NCBI GenBank assembly: GCA_009746045.1
Contig: RPFO01000276.1
Location: 3,435,193-3,499,192, forward strand
Length of the DNA stretch: 64,000 bases
Direction: 5' to 3'
Source: Mesostigma viride
Lineage: Eukaryota > Streptophyta > Mesostigmatophyceae > Mesostigmatales > Mesostigmataceae
The notes below the pieces were generated by a model. It saw only the letters and a list, made by a program, of their open reading frames with translations. It had not been told where the DNA came from and ran no database searches. A program made the translations under genes and the position numbers. The stretch's first letter is position 1. Every line of letters begins with the position of its first letter. This document shows positions 7,973 through 18,885 of the stretch, in pieces.

Positions 7973-10900
7973 GGAAATAGAATCCCAGCGGGACCGCTCC
8001 CTTTTCCCGCTGCCATACCCACTTAGGCCAGCGTACACCGCGTGGGGCAGGGTGAGATCGGCACGCCGGCGACAGCGTGCCACGCGCCGCCACCGCGAGT
8101 ACACACTGCAATGCAAGGTAGTGCGTTGGCTTAATTGGCTGTGGGGAGGGGGGCAAGACCCTCCTCCTAACCCTAGAGGGGCGTGCTCTAAGGGGAGGGA
8201 GGAGGCCCTTGCGAGGGTCAAGAGGCACTGCACCTGGCACAGTCGCCGCGTAGGGGGCGTTGCGACAGGCCAGGAGCAAGAAGGTGCTGATGCAATATAT
8301 GGGAAGCAGAATAAGTATGAACAACTGCGCGCGGACGCGGTGAGTCTACCAAAGGCGGAGGTGGCGGGGAAGGCACGGCTGCTCGACCTGTTGGCTATGC
8401 GGCCGAGCTGGCGGGAGATATATGCCAGCGAAGAGAACTGCATCAAGCCAGCGGTCGTGGCGAGCGCAAAGTATTGGAATGTGCCCAAGCCCAGCCGGGG
8501 ATGCTCCATGGCTGAATGGGGCAAGCTCATGAGCCGGGCAGCGGGCGTGGGCATGGTGGCGTTCCGGGAGAGGCGGCCCAAGTGGGTGGATGGCTGCTTT
8601 GGAGTGGCCAAGGGGGTGGGTGAGCTTCGGTTCATCGTCAACAGGAAGCTGGGCAACCTGCTGTGGGTGGACCCCCCCAAGATCCTGCTACCCCACCTGG
8701 GCATCCTCGTGGAGGTCTACATCAAAGGCTGGTGCTACTGCGCCAAGAGCGACCTCGTGTCATACTACTATTCCATCGAGGTGCCCGAGTGGTGGTGGGA
8801 CTACCAAGGGCTTCCTAGTGTGTGGTCGACTAGCGTAGGTCTGGCAGGGCCCAGGCGGAAGGTGTGGCCCGTGCTCAAGGTGCTGGCCATGGGACATTCC
8901 CATGCGGTGGCGCTGGGGGAGGCCATCCATGAGATGGTGCTCTACATGACCGGTGCCCTGGATCCGAGGCGCCAGGTCAACTACCTCTCAAGCGCAGGTG
9001 AGCTCACCTTGGTGCGCGACGAGTGTGGCCAGCCACTGCGCTTGGCCATCGAGTACAAGGAGGAGCGCGCCGGGGAGCTTCAGATTGACCTGGAAAACCC
9101 CCCTGCCCCCATGCTGTCCATCACTATTGATGACTTGGTGGCCAGCAACGGGCGGACCTGCGAGGCGGTGAACCAGCTCATCACGCGCGCTATTGAGGAA
9201 GGCTACCTCCCTAACAACCTTGTGCCGTCTAAGGAGAAGACTAAGATGGCGAGCCTGGAAGGGGACGAGCTAGAAGCCCTAGGGGTGGTGCACCGACGGA
9301 ACGGCGTGCTGGAACCAACGGTCAAGCAGCTCAACCTTGTGATCGCCCACACGCAGGCTATACTCACTCGAGGCCGAGCTACGGCCGAGGGGCTGGCTGC
9401 CGTCTTGGGGCGGTGGTTGTGGCTGCAGATGTTAAGCCGCAGCTGCTTGTCCATTTGGCAGCAATGTTTCAAATTCATCAGCCTGCAAGGGTGGGGGCAG
9501 CGATCCTGGGTGCTGTGGGCCGGGGTGCGGGAGGAGTTAGAGTGTGCCCTGGCCTTGGCTCCCATGCTAAGGGTTGACCGAAGCGCACCTTTGGCCCGTG
9601 AGGTGGTTGCATCTGACGCGTCCACCTACGGGCAAGGTGTCGTGTACGCAACCATGGAGCCGGGCGATGTGACGGAGCTGGCGAGGGCACGAGAGGTGCG
9701 GGGGTACCCGACTTTGCTCATACCAAGTGAGGTGGCCTACGCTGGCCCTAGGCCACTGAGCGCGCGGGCGCAACAAGCAATCACTAGCCAGCAATGGCGG
9801 GTTGGGGTCCGGAGTCGTTGGCGGGATCCGGGGATGCACATCAACGAGAAGGAGGTGCGGGCTGCAGTGAAGGGCGTGGAGAGGAGTGCGCGCAGCTTGG
9901 CAAACCGAGGCAAGCGGGTGGTGAGGTTGGTGGACTCCACCGCGGCGTTGGGCTGCTTGGCTAAGGGGCGGTCCTCATCCCACAAGCTCAACAAGCAGTG
10001 CCGCCGCTTGTGCGCGCTGACCCTCGCCACGGGGAGTCGTTCCCAGTGGGTGTGGACGCCGAGTGCACTTCAACCAGCCGATGGCGTTTCTCGCGGCCAA
10101 TCCATGGCGACTTTCTTGGCAGGCTGGGTGCGCGACCTGACCGCGGAAGGCATCCATCCTAACCCGGGGCCCCCTGCACCTGTTAGCTACCTTCCATTGC
10201 TAGAGGGGAAAGTAAAGCCGGCTACTTTGCTGGCCTACCGTCGTGGTCTTGATTCCCTCTTGACTTGGTGGGAGGCTGGTGGGCGGGCGGACGGGTCATC
10301 GTCACGAGCTGACACCCTTGAGGAGACATTTTGTGCGTATGTCGCCTGGGCTCATTTTCGGGGGTACAGCCGCCAAGTGTGTGTCAATGCCTTGATGGGG
10401 TTGCAACTTTATTATCCCGGTATGGTGAAGCGGTGGGACTTGGCCCGTGGCGTCCTCGCTGGGTGGAAAACACTTGTGCCCCCCCGTGCCCCTCCTCCCA
10501 TTCCATGGGAGGCGGCGTTTGCACTTGCCAGCACGATGGTCATGCAAGGTCAGCGCCTTGCGGGCCTGCTGGTTGTCATCGTGTTCCGCCATTACCTGCG
10601 AATCTCGGAGGCGCTGAACCTCCGTGTTGGCCATGTGCGCCTCCAGCCTGACGTTCGGCTTGGGCCGGCTCAACGGGGCGCCCTACTGCTGAGGTCTACC
10701 AAGACCTCTAAGGGCAAGACTCAGTCAGTGGTGGTAGAAGATGTGATGTCTGAAACCATCCTCCGTCACTGCATCGCGGGTAAGCACGCTTGGGAGGCCG
10801 TGTTCCCTTTCACCTACCCGCAATTCCGGCGCATTTGGCAGGCTGCGAGTCAGGCCTTGGGGGTCGCCCAGATTTTCACCATTCACGGGCTGCGGCATGG

Positions 10901-11102
10901 AGGTGCCACTCACGATTTCCTCGCGGGTCGCAGCATGGGGGACATCCAGGGCCGGGGGCGCTGGCTTAGCAGCTCCACGGTTGCCCATTATGTGGGCTTG
11001 CACCGCAGTTTGGAGGTGCAGCTGCCTGAGGTTATTCTTCGGGCCATGGCCGCCTGCCCCCCTCGGGCCTGGCGGGCTATTTTGAAATTGCCCTCCACCT
11101 AA
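7848..11102 (+). CDS. ORF2, RT-RNase H-tyrosine recombinase polyprotein
   Basis: Intact frame of 1,084 codons. Only GTG begins it at 7848; the first in-frame ATG is 8397 (901 residues), so the start is uncertain and frameshifting from ORF1 is possible. The RT shows LRFIVNRKLGN, the block A aspartate in CAKSDLVSYYYSIEVP, and SITIDDL at about 9120-9137 in place of YxDD. RNase H shows VASDAS, the INEKE glutamate, VDSTAAL and WTPSALQPADGVSRG. The recombinase shows RHYLRISEAL (Arg near 10599), HGLRHGGAT (10884 on) and VAHY (Tyr near 10989), so the R, HxxR and Y residues are present. A 2A-like GIHPNPGP lies at 10149-10172, between RNase H and recombinase. No in-frame stop interrupts it, so it may be active. 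Confidence 0.93.
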   Translation: MEGGQPPPAIGGGGCTVSHPGCQGSSPNCHPLGQAQQGSTSREIESQRDRSLFPLPYPLRPAYTAWGRVRSARRRQRATRRHREYTLQCKVVRWLNWLWGGGQDPPPNPRGACSKGREEALARVKRHCTWHSRRVGGVATGQEQEGADAIYGKQNKYEQLRADAVSLPKAEVAGKARLLDLLAMRPSWREIYASEENCIKPAVVASAKYWNVPKPSRGCSMAEWGKLMSRAAGVGMVAFRERRPKWVDGCFGVAKGVGELRFIVNRKLGNLLWVDPPKILLPHLGILVEVYIKGWCYCAKSDLVSYYYSIEVPEWWWDYQGLPSVWSTSVGLAGPRRKVWPVLKVLAMGHSHAVALGEAIHEMVLYMTGALDPRRQVNYLSSAGELTLVRDECGQPLRLAIEYKEERAGELQIDLENPPAPMLSITIDDLVASNGRTCEAVNQLITRAIEEGYLPNNLVPSKEKTKMASLEGDELEALGVVHRRNGVLEPTVKQLNLVIAHTQAILTRGRATAEGLAAVLGRWLWLQMLSRSCLSIWQQCFKFISLQGWGQRSWVLWAGVREELECALALAPMLRVDRSAPLAREVVASDASTYGQGVVYATMEPGDVTELARAREVRGYPTLLIPSEVAYAGPRPLSARAQQAITSQQWRVGVRSRWRDPGMHINEKEVRAAVKGVERSARSLANRGKRVVRLVDSTAALGCLAKGRSSSHKLNKQCRRLCALTLATGSRSQWVWTPSALQPADGVSRGQSMATFLAGWVRDLTAEGIHPNPGPPAPVSYLPLLEGKVKPATLLAYRRGLDSLLTWWEAGGRADGSSSRADTLEETFCAYVAWAHFRGYSRQVCVNALMGLQLYYPGMVKRWDLARGVLAGWKTLVPPRAPPPIPWEAAFALASTMVMQGQRLAGLLVVIVFRHYLRISEALNLRVGHVRLQPDVRLGPAQRGALLLRSTKTSKGKTQSVVVEDVMSETILRHCIAGKHAWEAVFPFTYPQFRRIWQAASQALGVAQIFTIHGLRHGGATHDFLAGRSMGDIQGRGRWLSSSTVAHYVGLHRSLEVQLPEVILRAMAACPPRAWRAILKLPST

Positions 11103-11174
11103 TTTGGTTGTTCATTTCTCTGTCATTATGCTAGGTTCTTTGCCCCTGGCATGGATCGCCAGGGAGGGATATAA

Positions 11175-11310
11175 GGGTAAGGCTAGCCTTTGCCAAGCAA
11201 TAAGTGTTCCCATGAGCATCGGCGGCCGGGATGTGGCCTGCCTTTTGTATGTGCTCCACTCATTGTTTTAATAAAGAGTCTGGTTACCCTGGAGTTCCAC
11301 GGTTAATAGA
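11175..11310 (+). repeat. Split direct repeat B1
   Basis: 136 bp, matching B2 (11769-11904) except for C versus T in 'gagcatcggcgg'. It contains an AATAAA (ttttaataaagagtctgg), a plausible polyadenylation signal, and ends in 'ggttaataga' directly against A2. Confidence 0.92.
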
Positions 11311-11743
11311 ATCGTGGTTCTCTGAACATAGTTTCTTTATAGTGAGATGGAAGGGTAGCCGCTATAGCTAGGTTATTGGGTTCACGTGACATACCTTTTG
11401 AGGCCGGTGCGGCCTGATCCGGATCAGTCGTGGCCAAAGCTTTGGCCAGTTTTTCTTGGCCAGGTGGCAGGAGCTACGTTGAGATATAAACCTGCCACTG
11501 TCTAGGTTTCTTGGCTCATGGCGTAGTGATTAACTAGATCTAGATTCTTTCTCTCACGCAATATGTGACCTAATAGCCCCGGCAGCCTTACGTAAGCTGC
11601 CGGCAATTAGAACGCCACATTGCGTCATTTGTTCAGACGCAACATTTGCGTGGCGAAAAAATGCCGTCCGGGCCAAGGCCGCATGACACGCAAAAAAGGA
11701 CAAAAACAAACCCACCTAGCTAAGGTCGGCCTCTTTTCTTTTC
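11311..11743 (+). repeat. Split direct repeat A2
   Basis: Copy of A1, starting atcgtggttctctgaac. With B1 before it and B2 after it, it completes the A1-interior-B1A2-B2 arrangement. Confidence 0.92.
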
Positions 11744-11768
11744 CCGCCCACCCTCCCTGCGTGTTTGG

Positions 11769-11904
11769 GGGTAAGGCTAGCCTTTGCCAAGCAATAAGTG
11801 TTCCCATGAGCATTGGCGGCCGGGATGTGGCCTGCCTTTTGTATGTGCTCCACTCATTGTTTTAATAAAGAGTCTGGTTACCCTGGAGTTCCACGGTTAA
11901 TAGA
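11769..11904 (+). repeat. Split direct repeat B2, 3' end of element
   Basis: Copy of B1 with one substitution. Its last base joins the resumed SINE-like sequence 'aatggttttcac' at 11905, which defines the 3' boundary. Confidence 0.92.
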
Positions 11905-11940
11905 AATGGTTTTCACATTTGCGGCGTGCCAAATCAGACT
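11905..11940 (+). mobile_element. tRNA-like SINE candidate, copy B (3' part)
   Basis: 'aatggttttcacatttgcgg' continues the copy interrupted at 6405; copy A reads 'aaatggttttcacctttgcgg' there. Confidence 0.75.
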
Positions 11941-12019
11941 CCTAGGTACCGGTCTATTGTATCTGTCTAATGCCTAATTAGCTAATAATCCGAGGGACAT
12001 GCCACTTAGCGGGTCGTGC

Positions 12020-12400
12020 CGAGTTTTAATTAGCGGTCACGCCGGGCGTTCTTCCCACGGTGGGTGACGCGCCTCTTCCCCACTGGGGGGATCGTTGCCC
12101 TCAACCACCTGCGCCCAGATGGCCTTGTTCTGCATCTTTTTCCATACCACAGAGAGGCCAAGGCCCCTCATGTCTGCATCTTGAGCACTGCTCCTTGAAC
12201 GTGCAGGCAGCCCGGCGTGTCAGATCGCTGGGCCCGTCCGTAAGGAGCTGCCTCAGTACCTGGCTGTGCGGGCCGCAGCCCTGCTGTTGGGCCTCGCGAC
12301 GTGTCTAGCTGGTTCGTGCGGGCCAAGTGCCTGACTTGCTGTAATCTACGCTGATTGATAGTGCTGGTGATAAGTGTACTGTCACGTATGTCGCATAGGC
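12020..12400 (-). pseudogene. LINE reverse transcriptase C-terminal fragment
   Basis: On the minus strand this encodes 'TSTINQRRLQQVRHLARTNQ', 'LDTSRGPTAGLRPAQPG' and then, in another frame, 'ARRAACTFKEQCS'. They correspond to 'TIKQRRLQLVGHLARTNQ', 'VDTSRGPPAGLRPAQPG' and 'ARRRKARTFKEQLVED' of the LINE fragment at 29720-30340. Frameshifts and stops show it is dead. Confidence 0.8.
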
Positions 12401-12440
12401 TTACAGACTGCATAGGCAGCTTCGGTGGCCACAACAAGAA

Positions 12441-13678
12441 CGTAATGTTCCAAAGTCATCACTGAAGTACAATCAAGCTAGCTCAGTGTGAGCATGCACT
12501 CAGCCGAGCACATGCCGGTAAAATTCTGAGCCACAACATCCACCCGCTTGCCTGCCCGCCTGTGCGTGCACACACGCCCACAAACCGACATCCTCTTTTC
12601 TCACACCAGCATACGGACGTTACTAAGAAATGTGTGTGGGGGGGTACAGTGATTGCATCTCATGTCAGGTTGATCGCAAAGGTATTGTTCCTCCAATTCA
12701 ATTGCTATCAGCAACGAGGATGTCAATGAACCATCTCAGTGGCTTGCTGGTAACACAAAAACACATGGCCCGGCATGCGGCAATGGTAGCAACAGCCAAA
12801 CACCATCATGGTGCACATACACCCAATCTAGGACTACTCCATCGCGTACTTGCCCTGAGTTCTTCCTCGTATAATTTTACCGAATCTAAAAAGGGCAACT
12901 TGATAGCAAAAATATGTCTCAGCTAAAAGGATTGCAAATTCTCAACGTGGCTTAAGGTTGCATGAACCCATGTCTGCATGCTCATCTCACCCATGACCCA
13001 TGAATCCCCCGCACCCCCCCGAATTCCCAAAATGAAATCGCAGCATCCGACGCCACAGGTTACTGGTAACGCCGGAGGATGAGGGCGGGCAGCTGTATTA
13101 TCGTCCGAAGATGGATCCCAAGGGCGATGTTGCTAAGTTCCCCGGCCGCTGTCGTTATCCTTGGCACGCTGCGCAGTGCCCAGGCGGCAGGACATGGGCT
13201 GTGAAGTCCATTCCAAGCACGTGGAGTCGGCAACAAACTGAATTGCTAGTTGGAAGCATTTGGCAGCGAGCCCTCCCGTCTGCCCTCAGCCTTGAGCGAG
13301 GCCCGTTAAAACCTAACATTCCTTATTGCATCGTCGTTTGTGCCAGGACTAATCAATGTGCGCGGGGGGTAACCCGACGCTCTTTACTCTCTTTAGTATG
13401 GATTGGATGTCGGTGTGGGTGCCCTGGTCGTCTTCACTTCTGTCATCACCGTATGCTCTCGTTGCTGGGAAATGAGTGCAAAATATTCTTTATCCATTTT
13501 CCCCCCCGTTGTGTGCCACCAAAGGTTTTCCGCGTCTATTGCGTTAGCGTGTCTCTCGTACCTCAGTTTGTCCCAGGCAGCTTGGGCTTGTCGCAGTTTA
13601 GCCATGTCGTAGCTATTGATGTGTTTTCTCCTGTGTTTTCTAACTTTTCTTGAGTTGAAAGCGGTTGACAATTCGTAA
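12441..13678. other. Intergenic stretch with an unassigned reading frame
   Basis: No gene can be named. A frame around 13040-13330 reads protein-like sequence (GGQLYYRPKMDPKGDVAKFP) but has no recognised domain and no convincing ATG or splice partners. The final 'taa' (13676-13678) is the left target-site copy of the next element. Confidence 0.4.
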
Positions 13679-13999
13679 GGCACGACTCACATGAGGCTCG
13701 GTGAACTCCGTCCGTCGGTGAACTCTTTGTGAACTGGGTCGACGGCCGGGTCGCCACCGGCGCTTCACCGGCCCTTCAAATTCGAGTTCACGCACTCACA
13801 TGGGTCGCAACGACGTAGTGAACTGCTCGCCAGTGAACTCGTTTGTGAACTGGCGGAGGCGCGGGAAGACAGCCCAGATTTCGCGGGAAAGGGCGCAAAC
13901 GTCAAGCAAGTGCATGATGCATCCTTGGATGCTGGCTAATAACATGCACGTCTTGTCCAGCTGTAAACCACTAACTTCTGCACCACTAATTTGATACAG

Positions 14000-14489
14000 T
14001 GCTGCAGAAATATGATAAAAACGCGCCGGTGACCTGTCGTGCATGTCGCTTTTCCAGCTACCTGTCTGCGTTCGAACGCAGACAGGTAGCTTTCTTTGCA
14101 AGTTTTTCCAGGTGTTGGTGCCAGTGCTTCTCTGTCGATATTGTTTCAAAGCCGGTTTGTTTATTGGCTGGGGACGACCCCAGAGCCGCCCGCCGTCACA
14201 TGCACAAAACATGCCATATCTCGCTGGAGACGTTCGGTTATTTACTGGAGAAAATCGGCCCGATCAGCGAGCCGAATCTCCAGACAATGGCGGGCGCGGG
14301 CTCCGGTTGGACGTGGTAAGACCCGAGCAAATGCTCATTGGTGCATTAGAGTGGCTTTCTCATAGCTGCGACTATGGTTCCTTGGAGCGTGCATATGGCA
14401 TCGCTTCAAACACGTGGTCCAAAAATGGGGAACGCCCTGGCATTCTACGAGAACTTGAAGATGCTTTCAACAGCAAACAGCAAGCGTAG
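14000..14489 (+). pseudogene. HARBI1-like transposase N-terminal remnant
   Basis: Two overlapping frames together read like a Harbinger transposase start: 'HISLETFGYLLEKIGPISEP' in one frame, then 'VVRPEQMLIGALEWLSHSCD', 'YGSLERAYGIASNTWSK' in the next. Harbinger nucleases have the equivalent order (xMsxxtFxxLLexlxP, then +.P..+LL.aL.+LatG.sy..la..F.is.sT.s). A frameshift separates the two blocks near 14300 and the DDE core is absent, so it is non-functional. Confidence 0.65.
14056..14091. repeat. 36-bp perfect palindrome
   Basis: The arms run from AGCTACCTGTCTGCG to CGCAGACAGGTAGCT around a central TTCGAA, with no mismatch. It lies inside the transposon, in the transposase region. Confidence 0.95.
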
Positions 14490-14596
14490 GTTCCGGTTGG
14501 ACGCCTATGGTAACCTAGCTGGACTGTGTATACGTCGTCGCTCCAAACGCAATGCCCTGCCCACCCATACGTGCATGTGCACGTGTGGCATGTGGG

Positions 14597-15122
<526 letters not shown>

Positions 15123-15134
15123 CACACGCACAAG

Positions 15135-16260
15135 TTCACTCACTCACTCACTCACTCACTCACTCACTCACTCACTCACTCACTCACTCACTCACTCACT
15201 CACTCACTCACTCACTCACTCACTCACTCACTCACTCACTCACTCACTCACTCACTCACTCACTCACTCACTCACTCACTCACTCACTCACTCACTCACT
15301 CACTCACTCACTCACTCACTCACTCACTCACTCACTCACTCACTCACTCACTCACTCACTCACTCACTCACTCACTCACTCACTCACTCACTCACTCACT
15401 CACTCACTCACTCACTCACTCACTCACTCACTCACTCACTCACTCACTCACTCACTCACTCACTCACTCACTCACTCACTCACTCACTCACTCACTCACT
15501 CACTCACTCACTCACTCACTCACTCACTCACTCACTCACTCACTCACTCACTCACTCACTCACTCACTCACTCACTCACTCACTCACTCACTCACTCACT
15601 CACTCACTCACTCACTCACTCACTCACTCACTCACTCACTCACTCACTCACTCACTCACTCACTCACTCACTCACTCACTCACTCACTCACTCACTCACT
15701 CACTCACTCACTCACTCACTCACTCACTCACTCACTCACTCACTCACTCACTCACTCACTCACTCACTCACTCACTCACTCACTCACTCACTCACTCACT
15801 CACTCACTCACTCACTCACTCACTCACTCACTCACTCACTCACTCACTCACTCACTCACTCACTCACTCACTCACTCACTCACTCACTCACTCACTCACT
15901 CACTCACTCACTCACTCACTCACTCACTCACTCACTCACTCACTCACTCACTCACTCACTCACTCACTCACTCACTCACTCACTCACTCACTCACTCACT
16001 CACTCACTCACTCACTCACTCACTCACTCACTCACTCACTCACTCACTCACTCACTCACTCACTCACTCACTCACTCACTCACTCACTCACTCACTCACT
16101 CACTCACTCACTCACTCACTCACTCACTCACTCACTCACTCACTCACTCACTCACTCACTCACTCACTCACTCACTCACTCACTCACTCACTCACTCACT
16201 CACTCACTCACTCACTCACTCACTCACTCACTCACTCACACACACACACACACACACACA
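15135..16260. repeat. (CACT)n array, about 1.1 kb, ending in (CA)n
   Basis: An essentially uninterrupted CACT tetranucleotide array of roughly 275 units, then a short CA run. Its purity suggests recent expansion, though collapse or slippage in assembly cannot be excluded. Confidence 0.95.
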
Positions 16261-17507
16261 TTCTTTTCATGGATGGGCATCTGGTTTCCCATATCAGAGT
16301 GGGCATAAGCAAGAGTTTGTTTTAGAACTGAACTCCTTACTTCATTTAGCAAATGTGAGTCAACATTTCAGAATTATAATAATGGAAATTCCATTAGCTT
16401 ACCGTATGATGCTACACATGTTCATAGTGGTCAATTACGTGAGCTCCTTGAGCTAGTCACACGCACTGGGGGTACTGTGGTTGTTAAGACCTCACTTGGA
16501 CATGTGCAATGTCTTGAATTGGTTGCTCATTGAGTGAGACATAATGTTGGACGTATTGTGGCTGCTTAACAATAACTTTGTGCACGCGTAATTCTTTAAT
16601 CATGACTAATGTCGGGCGCGTTGCAATTATAAAGGGAGGCATGCAACTATGCAATGTGCGAACATATTAATTCCATTTAGGGTTATTGCAGTTCAAAAGG
16701 AGTGGTGCCGTCGCAAACCGTGTAGATCCCGCTCTGAATGTTAGCCAGCCATAGTTGTAACTTACAAGGCTGCACATTTCCACCTCCATTTGTTTCCATC
16801 GTTGTGAATGACTCGACTAACACGGATGAGTCAACAGCAGGCTCGAGATATCAACAGCATGGTCCGGGATCTCCATATTTCTGGCCTGCGCTAGTTGCTT
16901 TAGTGATAGTCTTTACATTGTCATCAAGTGAGTGAGACAACAAACATGACAATTGCCTGGGGCCAGCAGATAAATGTCCAAAATTATTTCAATGAGCAAT
17001 AAAAGTGATTACTACAAGTAGTCAAGGAAGTGTTATCGCACAGCAAATTTGAAGCAATATCTTATGAATCACGTTCCATAGTGGCCATCATGATCGCACA
17101 CACAAAAAGAGCATGCCCCTGAAAGAAAAGAGATCGGACTCAACGGACCTTACAAGTTGACCTTTCTTACCAACCAGTGTGCCTAGAACGTGAAGCGTGG
17201 GGCGGCCAGCAACGAAAGATTGTTCATGCAGACGGACCGCCCATGCTATTGCCGGGCGCATCAGTGTGTATGTCAATGAGACAACAGCGCAGGCCAGAGA
17301 TCTGGAGAATCCGGACCAAGGTAGCTCGAGCCTGCCGTTATGTTATCCGCGTTTTCGAGTCGTGCACGATGATGGATATGAACCAGTGTGTATGTGGCCA
17401 TCAACACCAATTGCCGCCATCCATATTGTCATCAGGGCGTTGTGAGTTTCACGTTTGCTTTGTCGCTCATATTTCGCTTTGCCTTCGGCTTAGGCGAGCT
17501 CGCCTTG

Positions 17508-17822
17508 TCATCTCCAAAGAGTATGCAATGCCGCACAAGAAGACCGACATTTATTACTGCGCCAACTATCGTCCTCAAGATTGCCAGCATCTCCAAAGAT
17601 CACCAAAGCCGCAACCAGATCGAGTGCGGCGCTGTGCCCTTCGCGTGCAATGCTCTGCTCTTCTACAGCCGTGGGGCTCGGAGCATTTGGGTTAATGTCG
17701 TCGCTAATAGCAGGCTTCGGGTCACCTTTCGCGAGGGTAACCCGTTGTAGCCATTCCTGAAAAAGCTGGTCGGTGTCCCTCATGGCTGGCGACTCCCGAG
17801 CACCTGCCACCTTCCCGCGCAT
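17508..17822 (-). pseudogene. Possible second ORF of the PIF/Harbinger element
   Basis: Minus-strand open frame of 104 codons containing 'RDTDQLFQEWLQRVTLAK' and 'AVEEQSIAREGHSAALDLVA'. Autonomous Harbinger elements carry a second, Myb-like protein in addition to the transposase, and position and opposite orientation would suit that. No Myb motif is seen, so this is weak inference. Confidence 0.3.
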
Positions 17823-18369
17823 GTTGCACGTCTGGCATTTTCATGGGCTTGCTTCGCGCCAACGCACGCTGTCCACCACAAGTTCACAAAGAGTTCACGA
17901 GGAGTTCACGGGGAGTTCACGGGGAGTTCACGGGGAGTTCACAACTTCGGACTTCGGGGAGATTGTGAACTCGTCCTGTGAACTCGTGAACTCCTCGGGA
18001 CCCAAAATTAGCTCGGCCCCGGTCGGCCCAGTTCACAAAAGAGTTCACAAAGAGTTCACCGCCTCATGTGAGTCGTGCCTAACATCGGATCGTAACATAT
18101 AGCCTTTCTGTTATCTGAGCTCGGTATTTCTTAATTAGAAAGTTGTTTACTGCACAAGAAGTTTACTGTAAAAGAGCCAGCCTCATAGTGAGCCTACAGT
18201 ATACAGTAGAAAATGTCCTGCTCCCCCCGTCCCCCCTGCAGCCCAAGGGCCTGCAACAATTACCTACTTACATATGCCGGCAGGCCTTTGTGAGGGACGC
18301 CAGTACAGTAGCAATTCCTTCACGCGGGGGCCGCCGGGCCGGTCGTGCGCACATCCACCAGAAATTCAG

Positions 18370-18625
18370 AATGCTCCTCTCTCCCACCCATTACTCTCCC
18401 ACCGATTTACGACCGTCAGATGTGTGAATCCAACGGACCGACGGACAGGTACACCCGAAAACCGCATAGTTGTATCCGAAAACCGCATAGTTGTATCCGA
18501 AAACCGCATAGTTGTATCCGAAAAACCGCATAGTTGGATCCGAAGAACCGCATAGACGCGACGCGAGGGATTGGGGCCGTCGGATGGTGGAGGCGTTGTC
18601 CCCAACCCGAGGGGGAAGAACCGCA
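18370..18625 (+). repeat. Dispersed repeat, plus copy (pair of 700-925)
   Basis: Same element as at 700-925 in opposite orientation. The core is about four tandem 21-bp units 'ccgaaaaccgcatagttgta', flanked by the conserved blocks 'accgatttacgaccgtcaga' and 'gttgtccccaacccgag'. Confidence 0.75.
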
Positions 18626-18885
18626 TAGACGCGTGTCACATCTGCCACCTCGCCAGTCTCAATCTTGTCAAGGCCTGGCCCATTGCAGTCCATGGCCTGG
18701 TCAAGGTAGAACTAGAATTTCATCTTCGATGACGTGCTTCGTTAACAACTGACAAGACATGGAAGCGAGGCTATCCTGCCAAGTGCCCAGTCTCGTACAG
18801 ACCATGGCAAAGGACTGTGAAGTTACCATGACGTCTCATAACAATGGAGGACGTTTCAGAAGAAGGTACGCACGAATGAGGAAGC

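Larger units (their letters stand above)
6406..11904 (+). mobile_element. Full-length PAT/Ngaro-type tyrosine-recombinase retrotransposon
   Basis: A 5,499-bp element with the split direct repeat layout A1 (6406-6838), coding interior, B1 (11175-11310), A2 (11311-11743), 25-bp spacer, B2 (11769-11904). This order is known for PAT- and Ngaro-like members of the DIRS order, which integrate through a tyrosine recombinase instead of an integrase. The interior holds a gag-like ORF1 and a pol ORF2 with RT, RNase H and recombinase. Comparison with SINE-like copy A shows the target rejoined exactly, with no target-site duplication. The A copies look identical base for base and the B copies differ at one position, so insertion is recent. 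I see no methyltransferase or SGNH hydrolase domain. Confidence 0.93.

Noticed and set aside
13111-13653. 180-codon plus-strand frame
   Set aside because: Only the first third looks protein-like and it has no recognisable family; the rest overlaps low-complexity sequence up to the Harbinger element.
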